Assembly (NCBI GenBank): GCA_949127805.1
Contig: CASBQC010000388.1
Span: forward strand, 1-32,334
Direction of reading: 5' to 3'
Source: Nostocales cyanobacterium PMM_0081
GTDB taxonomy: Bacteria; Cyanobacteriota; Cyanobacteriia; Cyanobacteriales; Nostocaceae
DNA: 32,334 nt
Both the position numbers and the translations under genes were made by a program. The notes beneath the pieces were generated by a model. That model had not been told where the DNA came from and did no database searches. It was given only the letters and a program-made list of their open reading frames with translations. Shown here piece by piece: positions 1-9,252 of this stretch; the stretch's first letter is position 1, and every line of letters starts with the position of its first letter.

Positions 1-8
1 ATCTTATT

Positions 9-1040
9 ATGACCAAACTGAGAAGCTCCCATCATCAAAGTCAAAAAATTCCCGGACAAATTTATCTCTGGCTAGCCATTTTGATTTTTGGCGCATCTAG
101 CGCAGTTACCCGGAAGATAACAGAAATTGGTGCTCAAAACTTTATCGGGGGTAGCAATCCAATTTCTCTTTGTAATGTTTTGTTTGTAGGAAATCTCTGC
201 GCTTTGATAGTTCTGACAGCAATTTATTGGCGACAGTGGAACAAAGCGACTTTGAAGGAACTTTCTGCTTCTAATTGGTTTAATCTGACCATAGTAGCAA
301 TTCTATCGGGAGCGCTTGCCCCTGGTTTAATTTTTCAGGCATTGGCGTTAACTCAAGTTAACAATATCGTTTTGGTTGGACGTTTAGAACCACCTTTGAC
401 TTTAGCTTTATCAGTTTGGTTGTTGAAAGAACGAGTAAATCTTTGGGAAGTTGTGGGTGCGATCGCTTCGTTTATTGGCGTTACTTTAACTATCGCCCTT
501 CAGCCCCCAGAAAATGCAATGATGATGAATGCGGGAGGTTTTCATCTCGGTATTGGAGAACTTCTGGCTGCGGTTGGATCTGTGGCTTTATCCCTCTCTA
601 TAATTATTACCAAAAAACATCTCTTGGAGATACCCGCAGGAATTTACAGTATTTTTCGTACCGCTTTAGGAACTTTAATATTTTTCTGCGTCGCTTTAGT
701 ATTATATGGCAGTGACCATTTTATGAATGCATTCTCACCATTTTTGTGGCAATGGATGTTTGTTTATGCTGGGGTGATTGTCGTAGTCGGTCAGTCATTT
801 TGGATTAAGGGATTGAAAGCTTGTAGTGTATCTATGGCTTCTTTAGCTAGCTCTTTTATGCCCATCATCGGCTTCTTGGCAGCTTATTTAATTTTAGGTG
901 AAGCCCCAACACCGGCTCAATATCTTGGGGGGAGCGTGATTTTATTTGGTATATTTTTAAGTCAAGTTGGTATTTGGCGTAAATCTTCTACACAAGAAAA
1001 GCAAACAATAGAAAACAAGATTGGATTTAAGGGAATTTAA
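9..1040 (+). CDS. DMT/EamA family transporter
   Basis: 343 aa ORF, about 10 hydrophobic segments, EamA-like repeats (VGRLEPPLTLALSVWLLKERV ... GEAPTPAQYLGGSVILFGIFLS). Confidence 0.9.
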   Translation: MTKLRSSHHQSQKIPGQIYLWLAILIFGASSAVTRKITEIGAQNFIGGSNPISLCNVLFVGNLCALIVLTAIYWRQWNKATLKELSASNWFNLTIVAILSGALAPGLIFQALALTQVNNIVLVGRLEPPLTLALSVWLLKERVNLWEVVGAIASFIGVTLTIALQPPENAMMMNAGGFHLGIGELLAAVGSVALSLSIIITKKHLLEIPAGIYSIFRTALGTLIFFCVALVLYGSDHFMNAFSPFLWQWMFVYAGVIVVVGQSFWIKGLKACSVSMASLASSFMPIIGFLAAYLILGEAPTPAQYLGGSVILFGIFLSQVGIWRKSSTQEKQTIENKIGFKGI

Positions 1041-1200
1041 TATTACAGGAATTAGATGGCTCTTCGTGCGATCGCCTTCTCAAGAGAAGCTAATAGCAAA
1101 GGCGATCGGTGAAGATGCCCAGACAATTGATTCTGACAAGAAAATGCAATCTAGCACATTACAAAATACATTATCGCCAAAACCATCTTACTGTAACAGC

Positions 1201-2208
1201 CTACTTAGCTCGATCCTTTTTTTGTTGAATTTGTTTTAGATCCTTGAGCAATTGAATCACATAAATATCAAATCCTATATTTCGTTTTTCAAATGATTCG
1301 ATCGCAAGTGAATGAAAAAGATTGAGGACATGATTTATCAAACGAATACCTAAAGGTCTTAAATGTCCACCTTCTAAATTATTCTGAAAATCTTGAGTTG
1401 GTATTTTTCTAATATTAATAAACCATTCACAAGTTGATTTAGCAATATTATCTGACTTGAAATCAATTAAACCCAGGAGATTAAATAGATCGCTCTCCTT
1501 GATTAAACTATAGGTTTCTTCGGGAGTTGGTTTCACACCCCAGCCAATCTTATCGAACAAATTCGCCAAAAATTTCGGTCGAATTGCGCTGGACGTATCA
1601 CTAATATCAGGAGCTAATAAGATAGATACCTGCCCTTTAATAAAGATACTGGCAATTTTCACATCCCGACCAACATAAAGGTGAATTAGTTTGCGAACTT
1701 CAACAATCTTTCGCGTCAATTCATCAACAAGGATGCTAATATCTGCAATAACACTTTGGATTTGTGCCTCATCCGAAGTCTTAAACATCAGCTTGCCAAT
1801 CAACTGTTCTAGACCTTCAGGCTGATTCGGCAGAGAACTAAATGCTTCTAACAAACAGATATATTTACAGCCAAGGCTATGTCCAATCCAATAAAAGTTA
1901 TTATCATCTAGATAGGCTTCATAATCATAGCCCTCAAAACTTGCCATCCTCACAAGTTCTGGCAAAATTTCATATTGTTCTCTGATGAGAAAACCAGCTT
2001 CTTGATAATGATTAAAAGTAAAATTAAACGGGAGAAGGACAATTGTATACCCCTGCTCAAATAAAGACTGAAGTAGATAGCGATAGAAAAGCATGGGAGC
2101 AAACGTACCAAAAAAAGCCCCCGCTACAAATTGAATTACACCTTGGGGTTGTGGATGAAGTGCAACCCAACTGTGAGAAACTGGTTTAAATCTCAGCTTT
2201 GTATTCAT
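1201..2208 (-). CDS. DUF1350 family protein (alpha/beta-hydrolase-like)
   Basis: 335 aa ORF; GAFFGTFAPMLFYRYLLQSL and IGHSLGCKYICLLEAF motifs typical of cyanobacterial/plastid DUF1350 proteins. Confidence 0.82.
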   Translation of the reverse strand: MNTKLRFKPVSHSWVALHPQPQGVIQFVAGAFFGTFAPMLFYRYLLQSLFEQGYTIVLLPFNFTFNHYQEAGFLIREQYEILPELVRMASFEGYDYEAYLDDNNFYWIGHSLGCKYICLLEAFSSLPNQPEGLEQLIGKLMFKTSDEAQIQSVIADISILVDELTRKIVEVRKLIHLYVGRDVKIASIFIKGQVSILLAPDISDTSSAIRPKFLANLFDKIGWGVKPTPEETYSLIKESDLFNLLGLIDFKSDNIAKSTCEWFINIRKIPTQDFQNNLEGGHLRPLGIRLINHVLNLFHSLAIESFEKRNIGFDIYVIQLLKDLKQIQQKKDRAK

Positions 2209-2280
2209 ATTTTCTATTACCTGGCAATATCAAAAATCAGAGGTTTGTAGATATCTTGACTTGGTTGTAGATTCATCTAT

Positions 2281-2309
2281 GTAGAGACGTAGCAATGCTA
2301 CGTCTCTAT
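2281..2309. repeat. GTAGAGACGTAGCAATGCTACGTCTCTAT palindromic repeat
   Basis: Near-perfect palindrome; family member also at 9169, 10998, 20327, 25802; variant at 7221. Confidence 0.85.
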
Positions 2310-2356
2310 AAAAGACCACTTTTTACCACCAATTCCTTAACACCAACGGTATTAGC

Positions 2357-3154
2357 TTATAGTGTTGGAATGAAAAGTACCTGTCCAGCTTCTATCACCT
2401 TAGGGTCAGATCCAATCACATTTTTATTAGCCTCGTAAATTACTGTGAATTTATTGCCATCTCCATAAACTTTTTCAGCTATTGAGAATAAAAAATCTTT
2501 TGGTTGCACAACATATGTTGCACCAGCTATAGGATCTTTACTCAGCTTGAAATTAAAAAGAGAGCTTCCAGTTGATGTCGGAAGATCGTAGGCAATTTGA
2601 TCGAGTCCAACATCACTAAAATTAGCAGCACTCAAATCCTTATAGAATGTTCCTCGCAACTGGGGTGTTACTAAAACTTTTGCGGAGTCTGACCTTGATT
2701 GCGACGAAACAAAAAGTTCCACATATCCACGAGATTCAAAGTTGGTATCTTTAAGCAATTGTGGATTGGAAATAAAATCAGGCTGCAAAATAACTAAACT
2801 TGTGGCATTTTTAGGAATCGTGAACGTTAACCGTGCTTTGTTACGTTCTGGAGTGAGTATCGGAATGAGTTGAGCTGGTGAGTTGTTGCCAGGAAAAATA
2901 TTTTTACCGGTTATATCAACAGCATCGATAAAGTCTCGAAAACTTTTAGGTAGTGCAACTGTTGTGTCTTGTGGAAACTCTACTGTGAATATCAAAGATG
3001 CTATAATATCAAAGGAGTTGGTATTCGCAATAGTTAAGAAATAGCCTTCGATAACTGCACGACTAAGTTTTGAGATATCCATACCTCCTGGAAAAGATGG
3101 GGCATCTTTAGGAAATTGTGGCTTAAGTAGAACTTCAAAGGTGGAAATAAGCAT
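2357..3154 (-). CDS. LysM domain-containing protein with uncharacterised N-terminal region
   Basis: C-terminal YVVQPKDFLFSIAEKVYGDGNKFTVIYEANKNVIGSDPKVIEAGQVLFIPTL matches the LysM pattern; no evident signal peptide. Confidence 0.8.
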   Translation of the reverse strand: MLISTFEVLLKPQFPKDAPSFPGGMDISKLSRAVIEGYFLTIANTNSFDIIASLIFTVEFPQDTTVALPKSFRDFIDAVDITGKNIFPGNNSPAQLIPILTPERNKARLTFTIPKNATSLVILQPDFISNPQLLKDTNFESRGYVELFVSSQSRSDSAKVLVTPQLRGTFYKDLSAANFSDVGLDQIAYDLPTSTGSSLFNFKLSKDPIAGATYVVQPKDFLFSIAEKVYGDGNKFTVIYEANKNVIGSDPKVIEAGQVLFIPTL

Positions 3155-3518
3155 GAGTTACTAGTCCTGATTGTGTAAGTTTTGTCTGATGTATTTGTGA
3201 GCAACCAAAAATTAGGTTTCACGCATTGATAGAAGTAAAGTTCTATCGTTTAAGCGCTACCTAATTTCCTGAAGGTGTTAATTTGAGTTGCAAAGCTTTC
3301 CTTCTCTCTTTTTAATAGGTATCAACCAAATGAAGTTATGCACTTTGAGAAAATAAAGATATACAATAACGGCAATGGTTAAATAACAGCGCTATGGCAG
3401 GTTTGAGTGATATTGCTTACCTAACTATCACTGATATTCTCGGTAGTGACTAAGGAAAAGCAGATAATTTAAACCTTTTGCAATAAGTCCAATATCTTAG
3501 AAGTAAGACAGACTAGAT

Positions 3519-4295
3519 ATGAAAATTTGGCAAGCTGATTTTTATCGTCGTCCCCAAGCAAATGCATTTTGGCAATTGTTGATTTGTGACGCTACTCGCA
3601 GCTTTGAATATCAAGCTAGCTGTCTTCAAGGAGAAGCAAATTCAACTTGGGTAGCTTCGCAAATTCAAGAAGCAGCGGGTGGACAATTACCAGATATAAT
3701 TCAAGTATTTCGTCCTCAATCTTTGAGTTTAATTGAAGCTGCTGGACACAATTTGGGAATAAATGTAGAACCAACTAGACGCACTTTCGCATTAAAGCAG
3801 TGGTTACAAGAAGAACATCCTTTAGCGCTGGATAAACCACCCCCAACACCATTACCAGAAAACCTGTGGGGTGAAAAATGGCGTTTTGCTACTTTGAGTG
3901 CTGCGGATGTGGAAGAGGGATTTAGCGATCGCCCAATTCCTATCTTAAATATGCCAGAATATCTCAAACCAATTAATCTCGGTTTGCCGTCAACACTGCC
4001 CGTCCCCGGTGTGGTAATCTATGGTGGAAGGCAATCGATGCGTTTGGCTCGGTGGTTACAACAAGCTTCTCCTGTATCGCTTTCTTACATTGCTGGTGTG
4101 CCGGATGGTTTAATATTAGAAGCAGGTTTGGTAGATAGATTCATTGTTGCGACGTTTGCAGATCAAGAAGTCGCTGCATCTGCTCAAATGTTTGAACAAC
4201 GCAAACAGCAAAGTAAAGGATTGCATTTTTTGTTAGTTCAACCTGATGATTCCGGAATGACTTATAGTGGCTTTTGGTTATTGCAAACAGAATGA
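3519..4295 (+). CDS. Tab2/Atab2 family RNA-binding protein
   Basis: MKIWQADFYRRP...ATRSFEYQASCLQGEANSTWVASQIQ and C-terminal GFWLLQ, characteristic of the Tab2/Atab2 (DUF1092) family. Confidence 0.88.
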   Translation: MKIWQADFYRRPQANAFWQLLICDATRSFEYQASCLQGEANSTWVASQIQEAAGGQLPDIIQVFRPQSLSLIEAAGHNLGINVEPTRRTFALKQWLQEEHPLALDKPPPTPLPENLWGEKWRFATLSAADVEEGFSDRPIPILNMPEYLKPINLGLPSTLPVPGVVIYGGRQSMRLARWLQQASPVSLSYIAGVPDGLILEAGLVDRFIVATFADQEVAASAQMFEQRKQQSKGLHFLLVQPDDSGMTYSGFWLLQTE

Positions 4296-4361
4296 GCGAT
4301 CGCTTTGGTAATTTGGTTAAAGCAAAGTATTTGCGATCGCATGAATATTTTTGAAGTAGAA

Positions 4362-5672
4362 TTAGTGCAGTATGGAAAGCGATCGCTCAACTTTATTTAT
4401 TCGTTGTTGACCATCATAAAATGTTTTCCTAATCAATTCTTCAGCCACAGCTTTGACTACATTAATACTCACGGAATTTCCCAATTGATAATAAGCTTTA
4501 TTATCATTAGGATGCAGTAGAAAGCTATCCGGAAAACCTTGCAAACGTGCGACTTCTCGCTTAGTCAGTCGTCGCACTCTGTTATTATGATACACTCCTA
4601 ACCGATTGGCATCACTAGCAACCACTGTTACAGAAATCTTACTGGGATCGACAAATTTATAAACTTCAAAAGAAAAGTTACCAGATACAGGTTTATATTT
4701 ATCGTTAATCAGCTTGAGATATTTCTTAGCAACCAACGAATCTAATATATCTTCTAAATTAGGATGCTGAAAAAAACTAGCTATTTGATTCTTAGTTAAT
4801 AACTTACCATCTTGTTCTTGACCAAATTCTTTATTCCGTCTTTTTAAAATAAAACGGTTCATTAATTCAATTTCATCTACACTACATTTTCCCCGCAATC
4901 CTAATTCCCACGAATGAATTGAATTTCCTCCACGATAATCAATTAATCGCACTCCATGCAATCGATTTAAATCTTGGTTGTAGATTCGTTTTAAAGCATT
5001 GACAAATTCTGCCGAACAATCATAATTTATATCAGGATGATCTTCCAAAATATCCGCAACAGTAATATGTTTTTTGCCTGGGGAAAATAAACATAGCTGT
5101 TGAGTGTTGTAAGAGTGAGAATCTTTAAAACCAACGTCAGAAATCAAATCAAAGTTAGGAGAAGCATTCAAAATTCCTAATAGATAAACTCGGACGCGGT
5201 TTTGCGGTAAACCAAAGTTAGCACTGTTAAGTAAAAAAGCATCAAAGCTGTAACCTCTCTTTTTAACTTCATGCTTAATTGTTGCTAAAGTTTTACCGTT
5301 ATCATGGCTATAAAGTCCCCGCACATTTTCAAAAAGAAAAGCTTGTGGTTTATATGTGTCGAGTAATCTGGTAATTTCAAAGAATAACGTTCCTCTCGTA
5401 TCTCCGAAACCTTCTTTTTTACCAGCATGAGAAAAAGACTGACAAGGAAACCCAGCTAATAAAAACTCATGTTCTGGTAGTTTATCTATTAGGTGAATGT
5501 CACCTAAAGGTTTGTGTTGAAAGTTTTTTTCATAAACGAATTGAGCATCTGGGTTAATTTCGCTACTTAATACGCATTCGGTTTTTATATTTAAACAATT
5601 AGCAGCTTGTTCAAAAGCTAATCTAATTCCCCCGATTCCGGAAAATAAATCTACGAACCGAATTGTCTGCAT
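4362..5672 (-). CDS. DNA (cytosine-5-)-methyltransferase, type II R-M
   Basis: All core motifs present: FVDLFSGIGG (I), GFPCQSFSHAG (IV), FENVRGL (VI), LPQNRVRVYLLG (VIII), RRLTKREVARLQGFPDSF (IX), YQLGNSVSINVVKAVAEEL (X). Confidence 0.95.
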   Translation of the reverse strand: MQTIRFVDLFSGIGGIRLAFEQAANCLNIKTECVLSSEINPDAQFVYEKNFQHKPLGDIHLIDKLPEHEFLLAGFPCQSFSHAGKKEGFGDTRGTLFFEITRLLDTYKPQAFLFENVRGLYSHDNGKTLATIKHEVKKRGYSFDAFLLNSANFGLPQNRVRVYLLGILNASPNFDLISDVGFKDSHSYNTQQLCLFSPGKKHITVADILEDHPDINYDCSAEFVNALKRIYNQDLNRLHGVRLIDYRGGNSIHSWELGLRGKCSVDEIELMNRFILKRRNKEFGQEQDGKLLTKNQIASFFQHPNLEDILDSLVAKKYLKLINDKYKPVSGNFSFEVYKFVDPSKISVTVVASDANRLGVYHNNRVRRLTKREVARLQGFPDSFLLHPNDNKAYYQLGNSVSINVVKAVAEELIRKTFYDGQQRINKVERSLSILH

Positions 5673-5740
5673 AATTTATTTAATAAAATTCTTGCTATTT
5701 ATGTTTTATTATATTAATAATATTGACTTTAACATAATTT

Positions 5741-6784
5741 TTATTGCAAAAAGTCTTGTTTAATAAAATTACAAAGTACATCAAGTTCTCCACGAGAGAA
5801 TGCCACCGTGCAATGACTATATGCACAGATTGTTCTCAAGGCAGTTTCCCTTTGAAAGTTACCAGCACCATCTAAGACGTAAGCTATTTTATATCCTAAT
5901 GTATCAATTTGCTCAAACCGAGATTTTGCTTGTCCTGCCTTTCGCTCAATAACGCTATTTGTAGTTACCTGAAAACTTACCTCTATTCCTACATACTTAT
6001 CTCCTTTAGAAACTACAATATCAAACGTTGTCGAACGAGTATTATCTTCAGTGTGGCTTACACCTGGTATATTACCATTGGGCTTAATTTTAACACTTGG
6101 AATCTCCAGATTTTCTTCCAAATATTTTTTCACAAAGGTCTGAGTAATTTGCCCTAAGGTATTTGACTGAGAACCAGAAGTAATACGGCTAACCCATATA
6201 TATCGTTGTTTGATAAATTTTTGCAGTTTATCTGGTTGTCCAATGTAATTACCAATCTCACACTTAGCTAGTATCTCTGCACTTTTTTCATCCGCAGTAC
6301 TACTACCAAATAAAAGTACAGCTATTACGTCTTTGTGCAGTTGAGAAAGAGACTGGTTTTCCAGTAATTTTTTCCCACTTATGCCAAGTTTACTATTGGT
6401 GAGTCCACCTTGTACAGGCAAAATTTGGAAATTATAGGAGTAATTTTGCAAATTCCAGAGGTAATCTAGCTTTCTTAAAGAAAAGATTGAGTTAAACTGG
6501 CTGTTTAATCGCTGAAGCATTTCACCTCCAAAGTCAGCTAGTACAATTAAATGTTTCAGAAATATATTAGCTGGAAGGTTTGAAGACTCAACAATTTGAA
6601 ATAACCCATCTAAACTAGAGACACTAATACTCAAAATTGCAATGAATTGGTCTTGAGTTTCTAATAGTTTAGGAATTATGCTTAGTTCTGCCTCTTGTTT
6701 GGATAATTATGAAGACCAGAACATAGAGGCTAACTTACGCAGATCCTCAACAGTTCTTTTATAGTTTTGACTCACGATAAGCAT
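5741..6784 (-). pseudogene. Putative type II restriction endonuclease with an in-frame TAA (6707..6709)
   Basis: The supplied ORF (5741..6634) begins only at a TTG. The same frame is open upstream to an ATG at 6782..6784 or GTG at 6773..6775 (MLIVSQNYKRTVEDLRKLASMFWSS*LSKQEAELSIIPKLLETQDQFIAILSISVSS...), interrupted by one TAA. C-terminal FDIVVSKGDKYVGIEVSFQ resembles a PD-(D/E)XK-like core; adjacent to a C5 methyltransferase. Confidence 0.65.
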
Positions 6785-6852
6785 TTCCTTTGATTGACTA
6801 ACTGATGCGATCGCATTCCTCGACTCCAACAAAGATGCGATCGCTGGAGCTA

Positions 6853-7137
6853 TCAGTTTCCTTTAACTCGCGCTTGCTTTAGCATGTCAATCAATGTATG
6901 ATGAGCATCTTCCGCATCTGCTAAAATATGGTCGAATTGAATGCGAACTGGTACAGCTTCTCCATTCACTTGCGCTTTTAAATCCATACCTTGAGCATCA
7001 ATTGCAAGCATTTCTGCTGCTGTGGCATCCGCTAACCCACCAAAAGCCTGAGCGTAAATAATTATGGCTTCAGCATGATCTCCGTTCATGTGATTGCAGA
7101 TGCGTGAGCTAATTTCAGTAGAAAATTGTTCTGACAT
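6853..7137 (-). CDS. DUF2470 domain-containing protein
   Basis: 94 aa; ICNHMNGDHAEAIIIYAQAFGG...AQGMDLKAQVNGEAVPVRIQFDHIL is the DUF2470 signature. Confidence 0.88.
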   Translation of the reverse strand: MSEQFSTEISSRICNHMNGDHAEAIIIYAQAFGGLADATAAEMLAIDAQGMDLKAQVNGEAVPVRIQFDHILADAEDAHHTLIDMLKQARVKGN

Positions 7138-7220
7138 AGCGAAACTCCTTGTTGATGCTAATAGGATTTTAAGCTACATATTGACCAACAGTATCTTAAT
7201 CCACTGATGTATAGATTATA

Positions 7221-7267
7221 GTAGAGACGTTCCGGTGGAACGTCTCTACCCACCGGAACGTCTCTAC
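7221..7267. repeat. GTAGAGACGTTCCGGTGGAACGTCTCTAC palindrome plus extra half-repeat
   Basis: Palindrome 7221..7249 followed by CCACCGGAACGTCTCTAC 7250..7267. Confidence 0.85.
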
Positions 7268-7543
7268 AATTTAATTATGCAGAACGATTAGTAATGTTTT
7301 ATACTATAGGTTGGATGATTTTTGCTGCCAGCTAAGTCCCGTAGATGTACTGGTTGCAAAAAGTGGAAAGATTCGCCGATCGCTTTGTATGTATATTTTC
7401 CCCAGGCGATCGCTTCTGAAGCAGATTGAGTAATTTTAATTAAATAACAAGAAAATTTATGAAGTATTTCTTACCCGTAAATCCGAAATTGATTTACGTA
7501 AAACTGTAGTTTAATTGAGCAAAGTTATTCTAGCCAAAAACCG

Positions 7544-8287
7544 ATGAGTGAAATTAAGCACCGCCGGATTGTAATTGGGGATGTGCATGGTTACTATGAT
7601 GCTTTAATGATATTATTGCAGGCGATCGCCCCGAACTCTGACGATCAAGTATATTTTCTCGGAGACTTAATCGATCGCGGACCTCAGAGTTGCCAAGTAA
7701 TAAATTTTGTTAAAGAAAATCACTATCACTGTCTGCTAGGTAATCACGAGCAGATGTTGTTAAATATTCTTACTTCTGGAGGCATCACCCCCCAAATTAT
7801 GAAAGCATGGCTTGACAATGGGGGAAAAGCCACTGTAGCCAGTTATCAAGAAGCGACAATTCCTCACGATCATCTTGAATGGTTGCTAAGTTTGCCTACA
7901 TATCTCGACTTAGGAGATATTTGGTTAACTCATGCTGGTGTTGATCCCTTAATTCCTTTGGCAAAACAAACAGCCGATCAGCTTTGCTGGGTGCGAGATG
8001 CATTTCACAGCATGAAAAAACCCTACTTTTCAGATAAACTGATTATTGTCGGTCACACCATCACCTTTACTTTACCTGGTGTTGCGCCTGGGTTACTCGC
8101 ACAAGGACCCGGATGGTTAGATATAGATACAGGAGCTTATCATCACAAAAGCGGCTGGTTAACGGGACTGGACATTACCAATAACCTAGTTTATCAAGTT
8201 AACGTCAACCAGCTTTGTGTTCGCATCCTGCCCTTAGAAGAAGCAGTATATACCATCGATCCGGCGGAAATTGGAAGGGGGGACTAG
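7544..8287 (+). CDS. Metallophosphoesterase / serine-threonine protein phosphatase-like
   Basis: GDVHGYYD, GDLIDRGP, GNHEQM, and downstream LTHAGVDP/VGHT metal-binding motifs. Confidence 0.92.
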   Translation: MSEIKHRRIVIGDVHGYYDALMILLQAIAPNSDDQVYFLGDLIDRGPQSCQVINFVKENHYHCLLGNHEQMLLNILTSGGITPQIMKAWLDNGGKATVASYQEATIPHDHLEWLLSLPTYLDLGDIWLTHAGVDPLIPLAKQTADQLCWVRDAFHSMKKPYFSDKLIIVGHTITFTLPGVAPGLLAQGPGWLDIDTGAYHHKSGWLTGLDITNNLVYQVNVNQLCVRILPLEEAVYTIDPAEIGRGD

Positions 8288-8393
8288 TACCGCCGTGAAG
8301 TCACGCATTCAAAAGTCACGCATTCAAAAAGCTTATAGAGCAGTTTTTTTGGCGATTTTGAATGGGTGGTTTATTTCCGCCGACCTGTACTAG
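8284..8393. repeat. MITE-like hairpin element with internal tandem 15-mer
   Basis: CTAGTAC (8284..8290) / GTACTAG (8387..8393) inverted ends; AAGTCACGCATTCAA twice at 8298..8312 and 8313..8327; CATTCAAAA pairs with TTTTGAATG at 8356..8364. Confidence 0.5.
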
Positions 8394-8462
8394 GGATTGG
8401 ACTTTGGACAAACTCCAAACCATTACCACAAGACAGAATTTACACTCAGTGCGCTGTCGTGG

Positions 8463-9149
8463 CTAGTTTGGTACACCTCCAATTTGAAAAATTTGTTCGG
8501 CATTTAAATTTAATTCCGGGAAAGCTTGTGAGATGAGGCGATCGCCACCAAAGAACTGCCGGACTTGGTATTCCCCCTCCACTAAAGAGTAAACCGAGAT
8601 AGTGGGTTGTTTGGGGTTGCCGATAAACCGTCTACCGCCTAAAGCTGCATAATCTACAATCCAGTATTCGGGGATGCCTACTACTTCATAGTCAGCCGCT
8701 TTTTTTAAATAATCATCTCTCCAGTTGGTACTAACTACCTCAATCGCTAAGGGAATTGATTCACCTTGACTAACAGTGGATTCTTTTTTCCAAAGTGGTT
8801 CATTTACTAAATTAGGCTGATTTAATATCAGCACATCTGGTGAATAAGCTGATTCACCCTCCAACGGTTTGATGAATGCTGTTTTGGGAATAAAGTAAGG
8901 CAATTTTAAACGTTTATATTCTGCAACTATTTCTCCAACTAAAAATCCAATAACCTGTTCATGGTCGCCAGTAGGTGGGGGCATCTCAACAATTATTCCG
9001 TCATGCAGTTCATAGCGTTGCTGGGAGTTTTCTGGATACCAAGCGATAAAATCATCAAATTTTATTAGCTTACGTAAGGCTTGAATCATATTCGTCATTT
9101 GCAGACAATTAAGGGAGCCAATAGGGATTATTAACCGATGTTGCACCAA
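8463..9149 (-). CDS. Uma2 family endonuclease
   Basis: YELHDGIIVEMPPPTGDHEQVIGFL...YSPDVLILNQPN...PLAIEVVSTNWRDDYLKKAADYEVVGIPEYWIVDYAALGGRRFIG. Confidence 0.93.
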   Translation of the reverse strand: MVQHRLIIPIGSLNCLQMTNMIQALRKLIKFDDFIAWYPENSQQRYELHDGIIVEMPPPTGDHEQVIGFLVGEIVAEYKRLKLPYFIPKTAFIKPLEGESAYSPDVLILNQPNLVNEPLWKKESTVSQGESIPLAIEVVSTNWRDDYLKKAADYEVVGIPEYWIVDYAALGGRRFIGNPKQPTISVYSLVEGEYQVRQFFGGDRLISQAFPELNLNAEQIFQIGGVPN

Positions 9150-9168
9150 TTGAGGTATTAATCCGCAT

Positions 9169-9197
9169 GTAGAGACGTAGCACTGCTACGTCTCTAG
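9169..9197. repeat. GTAGAGACGTAGCACTGCTACGTCTCTAG palindromic repeat
   Basis: Same family, intergenic. Confidence 0.85.
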
Positions 9198-9252
9198 AAG
9201 AATTTTGGTATTAGATAAAATTATATTCACGCCATGAAATCAGCAACGCCTA

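Noticed and set aside
459-466. GCGATCGC octamers scattered throughout (here one example)
   Set aside because: HIP1 is a well-known highly iterated palindrome of cyanobacteria; informative for taxonomy but not a new signal.
4305-4520. 71-aa plus-strand ORF overlapping the 3' end of the methyltransferase
   Set aside because: Overlaps the methyltransferase C-terminus including its GNSV motif region; low-complexity translation.
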